Of a stretch of DNA of 64,000 nt, positions 14,044 to 22,754 are shown one piece after another; the first letter of the stretch is position 1, and every line of letters begins with the position of its first letter. Source of the DNA: an uncultured Bacteroidota bacterium (GTDB lineage Bacteria > Bacteroidota > Bacteroidia > Flavobacteriales > Schleiferiaceae). Below the pieces are notes generated by a model. That model ran no database searches, was not told the DNA's origin, and saw only the letters and a list, made by a program, of their open reading frames with translations. The position numbers and the translations under genes are program-made. The stretch is taken from positions 1 to 64,000 of the forward strand of contig CAJXNI010000010.1 in the NCBI GenBank assembly GCA_913057235.1. Direction: 5' to 3'.

Positions 14044-14976
14044 TTGACTCCACAAGCTAAAATTTTTGCTTGCCGCGGTTCGCGTAAAATCGCTGAAAAC
14101 ATTGCTGAAGCCTACGGTTTACCCTTGGGTGAGGTAGTGATTCAGGAATTTAGCGATGGCGAATTTCAGCCTTCTTTTGAAGAAACGGTGCGCGGGGGCC
14201 GGGTGTTTTTAATTGGCTCTACTATGCAGCCTACCGAAAACCTCATGGAGTTGTTATTGATGATTGATGCAGCCCATCGGGCTTCGGCCAAGCACATTAC
14301 GGCTGTAATTCCCTATTTTGGGTGGGCTCGTCAAGACCGCAAAGACAAACCGCGCGTGCCCATTGGGGCTAAAATGGTAGCCAACTTGCTTACCGCTGCG
14401 GGCGCTACCCGCATTATGACTATGGACTTACATGCTGATCAAATTCAGGGCTTTTTTGAAGTGCCGGTTGATCACGTGTTTGCTTCCAGCATTTTTGTAC
14501 CCCACATACGCAATCAAAAACTGGATAATCTCACCATTGCATCGCCAGATATGGGCGGTTCTAAGCGCGCCAACAACTACGCCAAGTGGTTGGAAAGCGA
14601 GGTGGTAATTTGCTACAAGCAGCGCAAGAAGGCCAACGTGATTGATAAGATGACGGTAATCGGTAACGTAGAAGGCCGCAACGTGGTTTTAATTGACGAC
14701 ATGATTGATACGGCCGGAACCTTGACTACCGCAGCCGATATGTTGTATGACCAAGGGGCTTTAAGCGTACAGGCCTATTGTACTCACGGAGTGCTATCCG
14801 GTAAGGCCATTAAGCGCATAGAAAAATCAAAATTAGACCGTTTGGTGGTGACCGATACCATACCCCAAACCCATGATACCCAAAAAATTGAAGTGCTTTC
14901 CATCGCGGGTCTGTTTTCAGACGTGATGCAAAAGGTGCACAAGCACGAATCAATAAGTTCGCATTTTTTAGAATAA
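14044..14976 (+). CDS. prs: Ribose-phosphate pyrophosphokinase (PRPP synthase)
   Basis: 310 residues, normal length. Makes PRPP from ribose 5-phosphate and ATP for purine, pyrimidine, NAD, His and Trp synthesis; cytoplasmic. Visible motifs: FACRGSRKIAENIA and EFSDGEFQPSFEE near the N-terminus, PYFGWARQDRKDKPR for ATP binding, MTMDLHADQIQGFFE, and the PRPP-binding loop VVLIDDMIDTAGTL. The start is TTG at 14044; no ATG in frame fits. It heads a probable operon with rplY (18 bases downstream) and pth. PRPP feeds the PurF-like enzyme encoded at 9418-11316. Confidence 0.97.
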   Translation: MTPQAKIFACRGSRKIAENIAEAYGLPLGEVVIQEFSDGEFQPSFEETVRGGRVFLIGSTMQPTENLMELLLMIDAAHRASAKHITAVIPYFGWARQDRKDKPRVPIGAKMVANLLTAAGATRIMTMDLHADQIQGFFEVPVDHVFASSIFVPHIRNQKLDNLTIASPDMGGSKRANNYAKWLESEVVICYKQRKKANVIDKMTVIGNVEGRNVVLIDDMIDTAGTLTTAADMLYDQGALSVQAYCTHGVLSGKAIKRIEKSKLDRLVVTDTIPQTHDTQKIEVLSIAGLFSDVMQKVHKHESISSHFLE

Positions 14977-14994
14977 TTAAATAGTAAACACACC

Positions 14995-15627
14995 ATGAGA
15001 TCAGTTGCCATTGAGGGTAAAAAAAGAGAAGACCTTGGGAGCAAAAGTGCCAAAGCGCTGCGCAAAGAGGGATACGTACCCTGTGTAATTTACGGTACAG
15101 GTGAAAACATTCACTTTTTTACAGAAGAAATTGCTTTTAAAGATATCATTCACACCGCTGAGGCTTTGTTGATTTTGATTACCATTGACGGTACAGAATA
15201 CAAAACCGTGGTGCGCGACTGGCAGTTCCACCCCGTAACCGATGAGTTGTTGCATTGCGATTTCTATCAGTTCATGGAAGGCAAAGAAATCACTGTTGAT
15301 GTGCCTATCAAACTAGTGGGTAATCCCAAAGGGGTGCGCAACGGTGGTCGCCTAAAGGTGAACCTGAGAAAGTTACCGGTAAAAGCTACCCTAGAAAATA
15401 TGCCCGGTGCTTTAGAACTGTTCATTGAAGATCTTAAAATTGGTGACGCCTACCGTATTCAGGATATAGATTCTGAAGGTTTTGAAATTATGCGTGAACC
15501 TTCACGTACCATTCTTACCATCCAAACTTCTAGAAACGTTGTAGAAGACGTAGAAGATGAAGAAGGCGAAGATGAAGAGGGTGGTGAAGAAGCAGAGGCG
15601 GCTACTGAAGAGTCAGCTGAAGCTTAA
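14995..15627 (+). CDS. rplY: 50S ribosomal protein L25 (general stress protein Ctc type)
   Basis: 210 residues, the long Ctc-type L25 with an N-terminal 5S-rRNA-binding domain (about residues 1-90) and a C-terminal beta domain (about 95-185), followed by a highly acidic tail rich in Glu and Asp. Motifs include EDLGSKSAKALRKEGYVPC and VRDWQFHPVTDELLHCDFYQ. Binds 5S rRNA in the large subunit. The prs-rplY-pth order is widespread in bacteria, which supports the assignment. Confidence 0.96.
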   Translation: MRSVAIEGKKREDLGSKSAKALRKEGYVPCVIYGTGENIHFFTEEIAFKDIIHTAEALLILITIDGTEYKTVVRDWQFHPVTDELLHCDFYQFMEGKEITVDVPIKLVGNPKGVRNGGRLKVNLRKLPVKATLENMPGALELFIEDLKIGDAYRIQDIDSEGFEIMREPSRTILTIQTSRNVVEDVEDEEGEDEEGGEEAEAATEESAEA

Positions 15628-15638
15628 AAAGCCTCATT

Positions 15639-16205
15639 TTGAATAAATACTTAATTACCGGATTAGGCAACGTAGGTATTAAGTACACGAATACCCGCCA
15701 TAACATTGGCTTTGAAGTGCTGGATTCTTTAGCTAAAGAATCTGGCATTTCTTTTTCTAGCGCCCGCTATGCCGAGGTAGCGGAACTCAAAGTCAAGAAC
15801 AAATTACTGGTCTTAATTAAGCCCACTACCTTTATGAACCTTAGCGGGAAGGCGGTGAATTATTGGCTGCAGCAAGAGAAAATACCTTTGGAAAACAGTT
15901 TGGTGGTGGTAGATGACGTAGCATTGGATTTAGGCGCCATTCGCCTGAAAGGCAAAGGAAGTGATGGCGGCCACAATGGTTTAAAGCACATTAACCAAAC
16001 CCTGGGGCGGCAAGATTACGCCCGCCTGCGTTTTGGCATTGGCAATGACTACCCCAAAGGCCAACAAGTCAATTTTGTACTAGGGGAGTGGACTACTGCG
16101 GAAAGAACTCTTTTAAACCCTCGCATAAAAGAGGCTGCCCAGGCGGTAAAAACCTTTTGCCTGGCTGGCCTAAACACGGCCATGAACCAGCATAATGGGG
16201 TTTAG
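15639..16205 (+). CDS. pth: Peptidyl-tRNA hydrolase
   Basis: 188 residues. Releases peptides from peptidyl-tRNAs that drop off the ribosome. Conserved residues are visible: Asn11 in GLGNVG, catalytic His21 in TRHNIGF, FMNLSGKAV, and Asp near residue 94 in VVVDDVALDLG, with KGKGSDGGHNGLKHI. The start is TTG at 15639, 11 bases after the rplY stop, and gives the standard N-terminus. Third gene of the prs-rplY-pth operon. Confidence 0.96.
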   Translation: MNKYLITGLGNVGIKYTNTRHNIGFEVLDSLAKESGISFSSARYAEVAELKVKNKLLVLIKPTTFMNLSGKAVNYWLQQEKIPLENSLVVVDDVALDLGAIRLKGKGSDGGHNGLKHINQTLGRQDYARLRFGIGNDYPKGQQVNFVLGEWTTAERTLLNPRIKEAAQAVKTFCLAGLNTAMNQHNGV

Positions 16206-16278
16206 TTCCTTTTGAGTAGTGACAGTTTACAAGCTAAAGTTTTCAGATCAAGCAAGCCTAATGGCAGCTGTAGAAAAG

Positions 16279-16935
16279 CTACTTAACTTCCACTAGTGTG
16301 TGTAAACGCTTTGTCTCAAAATCTACATTGGTGTTTATAGCAATGATTCCAGCACTGGCGTTATAGAGCGTGAAACCATTAGTAGTGTCATTGGGGTTGG
16401 TACCGCTTAAATAAAAAACATCCGTGTAAAGGGAGTCATTAAGCCGCAGAGTATCAGAAAAAGAAAAGAAGTTAGCAGGGATGCTTTCATCCTTGGTGTA
16501 AGACCATGGGAAGGTTAATTTTGAACTGGTATCCGAGAGCGTTGGTATTTGCACATTAAAAATATTTCTGCTAGAAGTTAAAATCAGCATGTTCAGCTCA
16601 AAGGAAGTAATTAAATTAGGGGCAAGGTTGGTGTCTGCGTTGGTGCTCAATAGAAAACTACGTTCTGCTTCAAAAAGCTTCGAACATTCTGTACCGTTCC
16701 CATATTGAATTTGCTTGACTATTTCTCGGTAAGGCTCTAATGCTTCAATAATTATAGTATCTCCTTGGGTACTTACTAAGGTCCATCTACTGTTTTCTAT
16801 AACCCCCGCTAGTTTATTCTGCAAGTTGGGGGTTAGCGTTTCAGGCACCTCATTGCTAAAGGTTTTACACTCATCTGAACAACTGGTGAGGCTGCCAAGG
16901 AAAAGCAGAAAGTAAAAGGCTATATACTTTTTCAT
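16279..16935 (-). CDS. Lipoprotein of a tandem paralogous family, member A
   Basis: 218 residues; signal peptide and lipobox SLTSC (Cys19). Shares with its upstream neighbours a pattern around residues 28-70: P-x-x-L-x-P-x-L, a W in NSRWTLV, then QGDTIIIEA. The cytoplasm-to-surface path is clear, but the function is unknown. Last gene of the minus-strand array; separated from member B by 11 bases, so probably co-transcribed. Sequence identity with the other members is low except for the shared pattern, so duplication is old. Confidence 0.75.
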   Translation of the reverse strand: MKKYIAFYFLLFLGSLTSCSDECKTFSNEVPETLTPNLQNKLAGVIENSRWTLVSTQGDTIIIEALEPYREIVKQIQYGNGTECSKLFEAERSFLLSTNADTNLAPNLITSFELNMLILTSSRNIFNVQIPTLSDTSSKLTFPWSYTKDESIPANFFSFSDTLRLNDSLYTDVFYLSGTNPNDTTNGFTLYNASAGIIAINTNVDFETKRLHTLVEVK

Positions 16936-16946
16936 AATTAGATAAT

Positions 16947-17558
16947 TTAATAGGCCGTATCCAGGGTTGTGGCTTGAGAAGGGAAAAAAGCGTTGGTGGC
17001 TATAAAGCCAAAAGACTTATTAAAAGCGTAATAAAAGTTCACGCTATCAATGGGGTACATTTCTTCATAAATAAAGACATCGTAAAACGTTTGCCCTTCA
17101 ATTTGGATTGAATCCAGCAAAACGCTACCGGCATTGGCTAAACGCGATTGCGTGGAGGCATCGTAGGTGAAAAAGGGATCGACAAGAAATCTGGATCTAG
17201 AACCGGAGTTTATTTCCAGAGAAATGAACTTTTGAGAAGATCCAAAGGTAGAGTCTCCGCTGCTTTTTGTTTTGTACTCAAACTGTCTAGTACCCTCATA
17301 AAAGGCATTGCATTTTGAGCTACCACCAAATTCTTCTTTAAAGACACCCTCACTGTAAAGTTCCTTAGCAGTGAAAATAATTGTATCACCTTGATCGTTG
17401 CTCAAAATCCAGGTATTATAATTTAGGAAACCAAAAAGCTCTTGTTCTAGCTCGGGGGGTATGGTTTCAGGTGGGTTATTAGTAATTTCAGAACAATCAC
17501 CGCTACAGGAAGAGCCTAGCACAACTAGCACAAGATAAATTAGGACTTTATAGTTCAT
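16947..17558 (-). CDS. Lipoprotein of a tandem paralogous family, member B
   Basis: 203 residues; lipobox GSSC (Cys18). Carries the family pattern PETIPPELEQELFGFLN, then NTWILSNDQGDTIIFTA. Its ATG (17558-17556) overlaps the TGA of the chimeric gene upstream (17560-17558) as ATGA, a translational-coupling arrangement. Function unknown. Confidence 0.75.
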   Translation of the reverse strand: MNYKVLIYLVLVVLGSSCSGDCSEITNNPPETIPPELEQELFGFLNYNTWILSNDQGDTIIFTAKELYSEGVFKEEFGGSSKCNAFYEGTRQFEYKTKSSGDSTFGSSQKFISLEINSGSRSRFLVDPFFTYDASTQSRLANAGSVLLDSIQIEGQTFYDVFIYEEMYPIDSVNFYYAFNKSFGFIATNAFFPSQATTLDTAY

Positions 17559-17822
17559 CAGTAATAAGCTTTAAGCGTTAAAGTGTCGTGGTTTTCATTT
17601 AAACGCACGCCCCGGTGGTCTACATAGGCAATGGGGCCAATGCTGGGGGTGTGGTACCAAATATAACCGCGGTCAAAGTTTATTTTCCCCAAGGGGTCAC
17701 GGTAAAACACGGCCGGGTAGCTTTGGCCACCCAAGGTAGTTTGCCCCTTAAAACGCCATATTTCCGGTATTTCATCGGAGTCGGTGATTTCGTCTTTTTC
17801 AATGTCCCACCACATATCATCA
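17554..17822. repeat. 269-bp direct repeat, copy 1 (recipient)
   Basis: Matches 18700-18968 at a constant offset of 1146 bases, with only three differences (17810-17812). It covers the 3' end of the chimeric gene and the overlapping start codon of the next gene. The identity is far higher than between the family members generally, so it reflects a recent duplication or gene conversion. Confidence 0.93.
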
Positions 17823-18112
17823 AAATAGCAGTACCTGGCCAAAACTAATAATTGCTTCTTTTGGCCGTATGCGTTTGTTAGGTTTACTAGCGTGGCACTG
17901 CATAACCCATTTGGAGGGCCATCTTTTTTCATGAGAATCACCTTAACGGATGCTGACTTTACCTGTATGTATTGTGCAGAGTATACTCTCTCATTCGCAT
18001 TGATATGACAGCCATGCAATTCATGGGGATTAAACTCTTGGGAAAATAGAACTACTGTAGATAACGCGAAGGTTACGGAGGTAGTGAAAAGTTCTTTAAT
18101 TAGCCTATTCAT
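17558..18112 (-). CDS. Chimeric secreted protein: protease-like N-terminus joined to lipoprotein E C-terminus
   Basis: 184 residues from ATG at 18112 (an ATG at 18148 is inside the upstream gene and less likely). The N-terminal part has a Sec signal (hydrophobic core about residues 9-24) and a fragment resembling S1 lysyl-endopeptidase-type proteases: GLCSATLVNLTN, then LLVLARYC where the family has an A-x-H-C motif, so the catalytic His is replaced by Tyr. After YFDDM the remaining about 85 residues are identical to the C-terminus of lipoprotein E. The join is in frame. It is coupled to both neighbours by overlapping stop/start codons. Probably a recombination product with no protease activity. 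Confidence 0.7.
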   Translation of the reverse strand: MNRLIKELFTTSVTFALSTVVLFSQEFNPHELHGCHINANERVYSAQYIQVKSASVKVILMKKDGPPNGLCSATLVNLTNAYGQKKQLLVLARYCYFDDMWWDIEKDEITDSDEIPEIWRFKGQTTLGGQSYPAVFYRDPLGKINFDRGYIWYHTPSIGPIAYVDHRGVRLNENHDTLTLKAYY

Positions 18113-18704
18113 AATGTGATAGAGTTGCAACCAGCTTACCTTGGTCAAGAATTCCTAAAATTCCGATTTCGGGTTCAAACAAGAAACCAGATTCGGTTTG
18201 ATGAAAGGCATTGTAATAATACTGCCCGCCTACGATAATAGAGTCAGGAAAAATGATTTGAGCATCGGCTCGGTTATTCCAATCATCTTTAATTAAACTC
18301 CACTTAAAACTTAACGAAAAATTTGAACGCACATTCATTATACGATTGTTATAAGCAGAGATCTCTAAAAAACTATTAGCATTATTGGGAAGATCATTGC
18401 GGATGGGCAAATCATCACGGTAGAAAAACCTCTCTGCCTTATATTCCTCATAACAATCTGCGCGGTTTCCGCCATTATATGTATATGATACCTCTTCTTC
18501 CAACGGCCCACGGGTAGATATTGTAATGGTGTCTCGTGAATCTGTAACAAGCACCCAACGTGAGTTATTCAATAGGCCAAAAAATTGTTTTTCAAAATTA
18601 GAGGGAAGTTCTTTTATGGCCGGCCTCACTATAGTTTCGCAGTCTTCTCTACATCCTGAAAATATTAAGGTAAATAGCAATAGAATATATAAAGGTTTTT
18701 TCAT
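18105..18704 (-). CDS. Lipoprotein of a tandem paralogous family, member D
   Basis: 199 residues; lipobox FSGC (Cys18). Family pattern: KELPSNFEKQFFGLLN, NSRWVLVTDSRDTITIS. Its ATG (18704-18702) overlaps the TGA of lipoprotein E as ATGA, and its TAG (18107-18105) lies just inside the start of the chimeric gene, so the three are translationally coupled. Function unknown. Confidence 0.75.
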   Translation of the reverse strand: MKKPLYILLLFTLIFSGCREDCETIVRPAIKELPSNFEKQFFGLLNNSRWVLVTDSRDTITISTRGPLEEEVSYTYNGGNRADCYEEYKAERFFYRDDLPIRNDLPNNANSFLEISAYNNRIMNVRSNFSLSFKWSLIKDDWNNRADAQIIFPDSIIVGGQYYYNAFHQTESGFLFEPEIGILGILDQGKLVATLSHYE

Positions 18705-18968
18705 CAGTAATAAGCTTTAAGCGTTAAAGTGTCGTGGTTTTCATTTAAACGCACGCCCCGGTGGTCTACATAGGCAATGGGGCCAATGCTGGGGGTGTGG
18801 TACCAAATATAACCGCGGTCAAAGTTTATTTTCCCCAAGGGGTCACGGTAAAACACGGCCGGGTAGCTTTGGCCACCCAAGGTAGTTTGCCCCTTAAAAC
18901 GCCATATTTCCGGTATTTCATCGGAGTCGGTGATTTCGTCTTTTTCAATGTCCCAAAGCATATCATCA
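18700..18968. repeat. 269-bp direct repeat, copy 2 (probable donor)
   Basis: Second copy of 17554-17822. It is the probable donor because here the sequence continues a full-length lipoprotein of the local family, whereas copy 1 is attached to an unrelated protease-like N-terminus. Confidence 0.93.
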
Positions 18969-19435
18969 GAGGCCATCAGTTTAATTTCAGCCGGGCTTTC
19001 TGCATCGTTCATAGTTATGGTCATATCAAAGGGGGTAGGCCAGCGCGGTGGAAACATGCCGGTATCGATTGGTTTGTATTCCACTAAAAAATTGGTCTTG
19101 CGTAGCTCAAACATATCTGGGCAGTTTTCACAACCCGCGCACTCAGGGTTGGGTATCTTGCTAATGGTGTAGTTGCTATCTGCGGTAATGACAACGCTGT
19201 CTCCCTGCGGGTTGGTAAAAAGCCAGTAATGGTGCTCTAAAAAACCAGCCATTAAGCGCTTAAGGTTGGTAGGTATTTCCTCAGGAGGCGCTTCTAAGGC
19301 ACTTTGGCAGGGGCTGTAGGGGTTATCTTCCACCTCAGGGCCGCAGGCGGTTACGGCTATTAAAAGGATAAAAAACAAGTAAAGAAATTTCTTCACTAAT
19401 TGAGTTTTGGTATCAGATATTATTCTAATATACAT
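18704..19435 (-). CDS. Lipoprotein of a tandem paralogous family, member E
   Basis: 243 residues from ATG; a GTG at 19396 would give a shorter, more typical signal peptide. Lipobox AVTAC. Family pattern: PEEIPTNLKRLMAGFLEHHYW, with NPQGDSVVITA. A Cys-rich ECAGCENC segment around residue 110 is unique to this member. The last about 85 residues are duplicated in the chimeric gene at 17558. First gene of the array; the intergenic region upstream also holds the glmS terminator. Function unknown. Confidence 0.75.
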   Translation of the reverse strand: MYIRIISDTKTQLVKKFLYLFFILLIAVTACGPEVEDNPYSPCQSALEAPPEEIPTNLKRLMAGFLEHHYWLFTNPQGDSVVITADSNYTISKIPNPECAGCENCPDMFELRKTNFLVEYKPIDTGMFPPRWPTPFDMTITMNDAESPAEIKLMASDDMLWDIEKDEITDSDEIPEIWRFKGQTTLGGQSYPAVFYRDPLGKINFDRGYIWYHTPSIGPIAYVDHRGVRLNENHDTLTLKAYY

Positions 19436-19490
19436 TTTTTTGTCAGAAATATCAGCATTAGATTGAGGCTTTTTGGAAGCTTATCCTAAA

Positions 19491-19525
19491 GAAAAAAACC
19501 GCCATCGGGCTTGACCCAATGGCGG
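19491..19525 (-). terminator. Intrinsic terminator of the glmS operon
   Basis: On the minus strand, CCGCCAT (paired with ATGGCGG; plus-strand arms 19499-19505 and 19519-19525) is followed by a run of seven T. It lies 27 bases after the glmS stop, in the correct orientation. Confidence 0.88.
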
Positions 19526-19551
19526 CTGTGCTTGTAAAAGAGTAAGTTGGG

Positions 19552-21393
19552 TTATTCTACCGTAACCGATTTGGCCAGGTTGCGCGGTTGGTCTACGTTA
19601 GCGCCCCGCATTACGGCAATGTGGTAAGAGAGCAGTTGCAGCGGAATGGTGGTAAGCAGGGGCGAGAATTCCTCCAGCGTATCTTCCACCTCAATTACGT
19701 GGTCGGCTGTTTTGGCAATTTCACTATCGCCTTCACTCACAATGGCTATAACCTTACCATTACGCGCTTTAACCTCCTGAATATTACTCACCACTTTTTC
19801 GTATTGGCCGCCTTTGGGCGCAATCACCACCACCGGCATATCTTCATCAATGAGGGCAATAGGGCCGTGCTTCATTTCTGCGGCCGGGTAACCCTCGGCA
19901 TGAATGTAGCTGATTTCTTTCAGCTTAAGCGCCCCCTCTAAAGCCACCGGGAAGTTGTAGCCGCGCCCCAGATACAAAAAGTTGCGGGCGTCTTTAAACA
20001 AGCCCGAGATGTATTTGCTTTGCGCATCGCTCTCCAGCATGCGCTCAATTTTGTTGGGTATATCGTCTAACTCGGCTAAAAGCTGATGGTAATAGCTTTC
20101 TTTTAAAACGCCTTTTTTATGGGCAATTTTTAAGGCAATTAAGGCCAGAACGGCTACCTGAGCGGTAAAAGCCTTGGTAGAAGCCACGCCAATCTCAGGG
20201 CCAGCGTGGGTGTAGGCCCCGGCATGGGTTTCACGCGCTATGGAAGAACCCACCACGTTGCACACGCCAAAAATGGTGGCGCCTTTTTCTTTGGCCAACT
20301 TAATGGCCGCCAGCGTATCGGCCGTTTCGCCACTTTGGCTTACGGCAATCACTACGTCTTTTTCGGTTATAACCGGATTGCGGTACCGGAACTCGGAGGC
20401 GTACTCTACCTCCACCGGAATGCGGGCTAAATCTTCAAATAAATATTCGGCTACCAAGCCAGCATGCCAGCTGGTGCCGCAGCCAATAATGATAATGCGT
20501 TGGGCGGTCACAAATTTCTCTTGAAACTGGTAGACACCATCCATTTTAACGAGGCCTTCGTTGGGCAAAAGTCTTCCCCGCAAGGTGTCTCTGATGGACT
20601 TAGGTTGCTCATAAATTTCTTTGAGCATAAAGTGATCGTAGCCGCCCTTTTCAATAGACTCCAGGTCCATTTCCAATTGGTGCACGTAAGGGTCAATGGT
20701 ACGGTTGTCTTTTATGCTTAAAACCTCCAAATCTTCCCCGCGGTTAATCACCGCCATTTCATCGTCTTCCAGGTACACAGCACTTTTGGTAAACTCTAAA
20801 AAGGGCGTGGCATCACTGGCAATAAAATACTCGCCTTCACCAATACCCACCACCAGTGGGCTGCCTTTTTTAGCCACCACAATTTGGTTGGGATTATTGC
20901 TACTGATAACGGCAATGGCGTAGGCACCAATTACCTGGTTTAAGGCTATTTGTAAGGCCTTGGCCAAGGTGGTGTTCTCTGATTTTTGCACGTCCTCAAT
21001 CAGGTTCACCAACACTTCAGTGTCGGTTTCACTATCAAAGCGGTAGCCGCGCTTTATTAAAGCCTCTTTAATGGAGTCGTAATTTTCAATAATGCCGTTG
21101 TGAATCAGGGTAAGGTCACCGCTGTTGGAAGTATGCGGGTGGGCGTTTACGTCATTGGGTTTACCGTGGGTGGCCCAGCGGGTATGGCCTATGCCGATGG
21201 TGGCTTCGTGTAAATCTTTATCGGTCAGTTTTTTTAGATCAGCTACTTTGCCTTTGCACTTGGCTACTTGCAAACCACCGTTTAACACGGCAATACCGGC
21301 ACTGTCATAGCCACGGTATTCCAATCTTTTAAGGCCCTTTAAAATTACCGGAACTGCGTTTTTGTTACCCAGGTACCCAACAATGCCACACAT
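19552..21393 (-). CDS. glmS: Glutamine-fructose-6-phosphate aminotransferase (isomerizing)
   Basis: 613 residues, standard length. Makes glucosamine 6-phosphate for peptidoglycan and lipopolysaccharide. The N-terminus MCGIVGYLGN exposes the catalytic Cys after Met removal; the glutaminase domain has GYDSAGIAV and GHTRWATHGKP. Two SIS sugar-isomerase domains follow (GCGTSWHAGL, SQSGETADT; LGRGYNFPVALEGALKLKE), and the C-terminus LAKSVTVE is typical. Third gene after the glycogen-synthase-like and DUF4270 genes, 11 bases behind the latter. No glmS ribozyme is visible upstream, as expected outside Firmicutes. Confidence 0.98.
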   Translation of the reverse strand: MCGIVGYLGNKNAVPVILKGLKRLEYRGYDSAGIAVLNGGLQVAKCKGKVADLKKLTDKDLHEATIGIGHTRWATHGKPNDVNAHPHTSNSGDLTLIHNGIIENYDSIKEALIKRGYRFDSETDTEVLVNLIEDVQKSENTTLAKALQIALNQVIGAYAIAVISSNNPNQIVVAKKGSPLVVGIGEGEYFIASDATPFLEFTKSAVYLEDDEMAVINRGEDLEVLSIKDNRTIDPYVHQLEMDLESIEKGGYDHFMLKEIYEQPKSIRDTLRGRLLPNEGLVKMDGVYQFQEKFVTAQRIIIIGCGTSWHAGLVAEYLFEDLARIPVEVEYASEFRYRNPVITEKDVVIAVSQSGETADTLAAIKLAKEKGATIFGVCNVVGSSIARETHAGAYTHAGPEIGVASTKAFTAQVAVLALIALKIAHKKGVLKESYYHQLLAELDDIPNKIERMLESDAQSKYISGLFKDARNFLYLGRGYNFPVALEGALKLKEISYIHAEGYPAAEMKHGPIALIDEDMPVVVIAPKGGQYEKVVSNIQEVKARNGKVIAIVSEGDSEIAKTADHVIEVEDTLEEFSPLLTTIPLQLLSYHIAVMRGANVDQPRNLAKSVTVE

Positions 21394-21404
21394 AAGAATA
21401 AATT

Positions 21405-22754
21405 TTAAGGTTGTGTGTAGTACACAATTAGTTTTGCTTGTTCCCCTGTGCCCCGGCTGCCTTGCAAAATAGTGCGGTTGGCAGCGGTGGTTCGGCTTAC
21501 GGGAACAATGGCTAAAGTATTGTTTTCAGCGCGGTTAAGGGTGTTAAATAATTCTCTGGTTAAGTCAAAGTTATAGGTATTATTGCGCAGCACGCCCAGG
21601 CGTAATTCCCCATCGCCACTATTGTCTTGAAAGTCCAAGCTACGCGCTCCCAGGCCATTGCCTAAAAACTCTCGTATTTCCATGCGGGGACTGGGTGCTA
21701 CGGATTCGCCCGTACCCACCGCTGTTTTCACTTCCAGCAGTGCCCGGTTAATCACCAAACCTTCCTGCTCCAGAGAGTCCATGCGGCTGGGGTCAAACTT
21801 TAGCGCGGTAGCTACTCCGCCCATGGCTTGCACATAGGTAAGCTCTTCGCCTCTCACGGTATCTTGGTTGCTTAAATCCAAAAGGCCTTGGTTGTAGTCG
21901 TGTTCAAAAGTGCTAAAGGTAATGGGCACCAAGCTGCGGCCGGGATTAAAGTCTAGCTCCACTACCGAAGTATCCGAATCATTGTGGTAATGGATGCGTA
22001 GATTGGAGAAGTTACTGGCCAAGTTTAACGACAGTACTGTGGCGCCTTCTGAAGCTGTTACATAAAGCCCTTTGAAATATTCCAGAAAATTGGGAAAGGT
22101 GCTGAGTGGTTCAAACTCTCCGTCACCCACATCGGCAAATTGGCTTTGAAAATAATTGTTGTCTAAAGGGATTTTTACCAAAGGGAACTCGGTACTACCT
22201 TCATAACTTGAGGCGGTGTTGGGCGTAGGGTAGTAGTTCTCCAAAATGCCTAATTGCTGCCCCAGGGCTGGTTTAAAATTGGAGAAGAAAATGGAATCCT
22301 TCGAGAGGTTTTCTGCTAATTCGTGCACCTCTAAAGTCATGGCTTGGGTGGTATCTCCATAAGCGCCTGTAATCCGTAAAAAGAGATTTACAGAATCAAT
22401 CACCGCGTTGGTGCCAAAGTCAGGGTTTACTTGCAAGGGTAGAATTTCAGAAATCATGTGTGCTGAAGAAAGCCCCGTATAGAAACTAAAGTTTCGGCCC
22501 ATGAGCCGGGTAGAGGAGTAGCCACCTAGGCTGCGCTGATTATCATAGGCTAAAGCCACTAAAATGCTATCAATTTGGCGTGTGTAGCTTATTACCGGTA
22601 TGTGCAGGGTGTCTCCTTTAATGGTGCCGCCAATCACCTGATTAAAACCCAGGTTATCGGTTGGTTTTTCACAAGATGCTAGAAAAACAAAAGGAGCCAT
22701 TACTAGAATGGCTCGCTTTGCAAGTTTTAGTAGGGTATGAGGCATAAAATGCAT
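21405..22754 (-). CDS. DUF4270-family lipoprotein
   Basis: 449 residues; signal with lipobox FLASC (about Cys28). The start of the mature protein, EKPTDNLGFNQVIGGTIKGDTLH, and the repeated statements of SV-type strands (NPDFGTNAVIDSVNLFLRI) match the DUF4270 family of Bacteroidota. Its ATG follows the stop of the upstream gene with no gap; a second ATG at codon 4 is possible. The family is found next to glycogen-synthase-like and glmS genes in this phylum; the function is not established, perhaps cell-surface. Confidence 0.85.
   Translation of the reverse strand: MHFMPHTLLKLAKRAILVMAPFVFLASCEKPTDNLGFNQVIGGTIKGDTLHIPVISYTRQIDSILVALAYDNQRSLGGYSSTRLMGRNFSFYTGLSSAHMISEILPLQVNPDFGTNAVIDSVNLFLRITGAYGDTTQAMTLEVHELAENLSKDSIFFSNFKPALGQQLGILENYYPTPNTASSYEGSTEFPLVKIPLDNNYFQSQFADVGDGEFEPLSTFPNFLEYFKGLYVTASEGATVLSLNLASNFSNLRIHYHNDSDTSVVELDFNPGRSLVPITFSTFEHDYNQGLLDLSNQDTVRGEELTYVQAMGGVATALKFDPSRMDSLEQEGLVINRALLEVKTAVGTGESVAPSPRMEIREFLGNGLGARSLDFQDNSGDGELRLGVLRNNTYNFDLTRELFNTLNRAENNTLAIVPVSRTTAANRTILQGSRGTGEQAKLIVYYTQP

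Noticed and set aside
17558-18112. Active S1-type serine protease
   Set aside because: Only the N-terminal fragment of the fold remains, the catalytic His position reads Tyr, and the Asp and Ser regions are absent.
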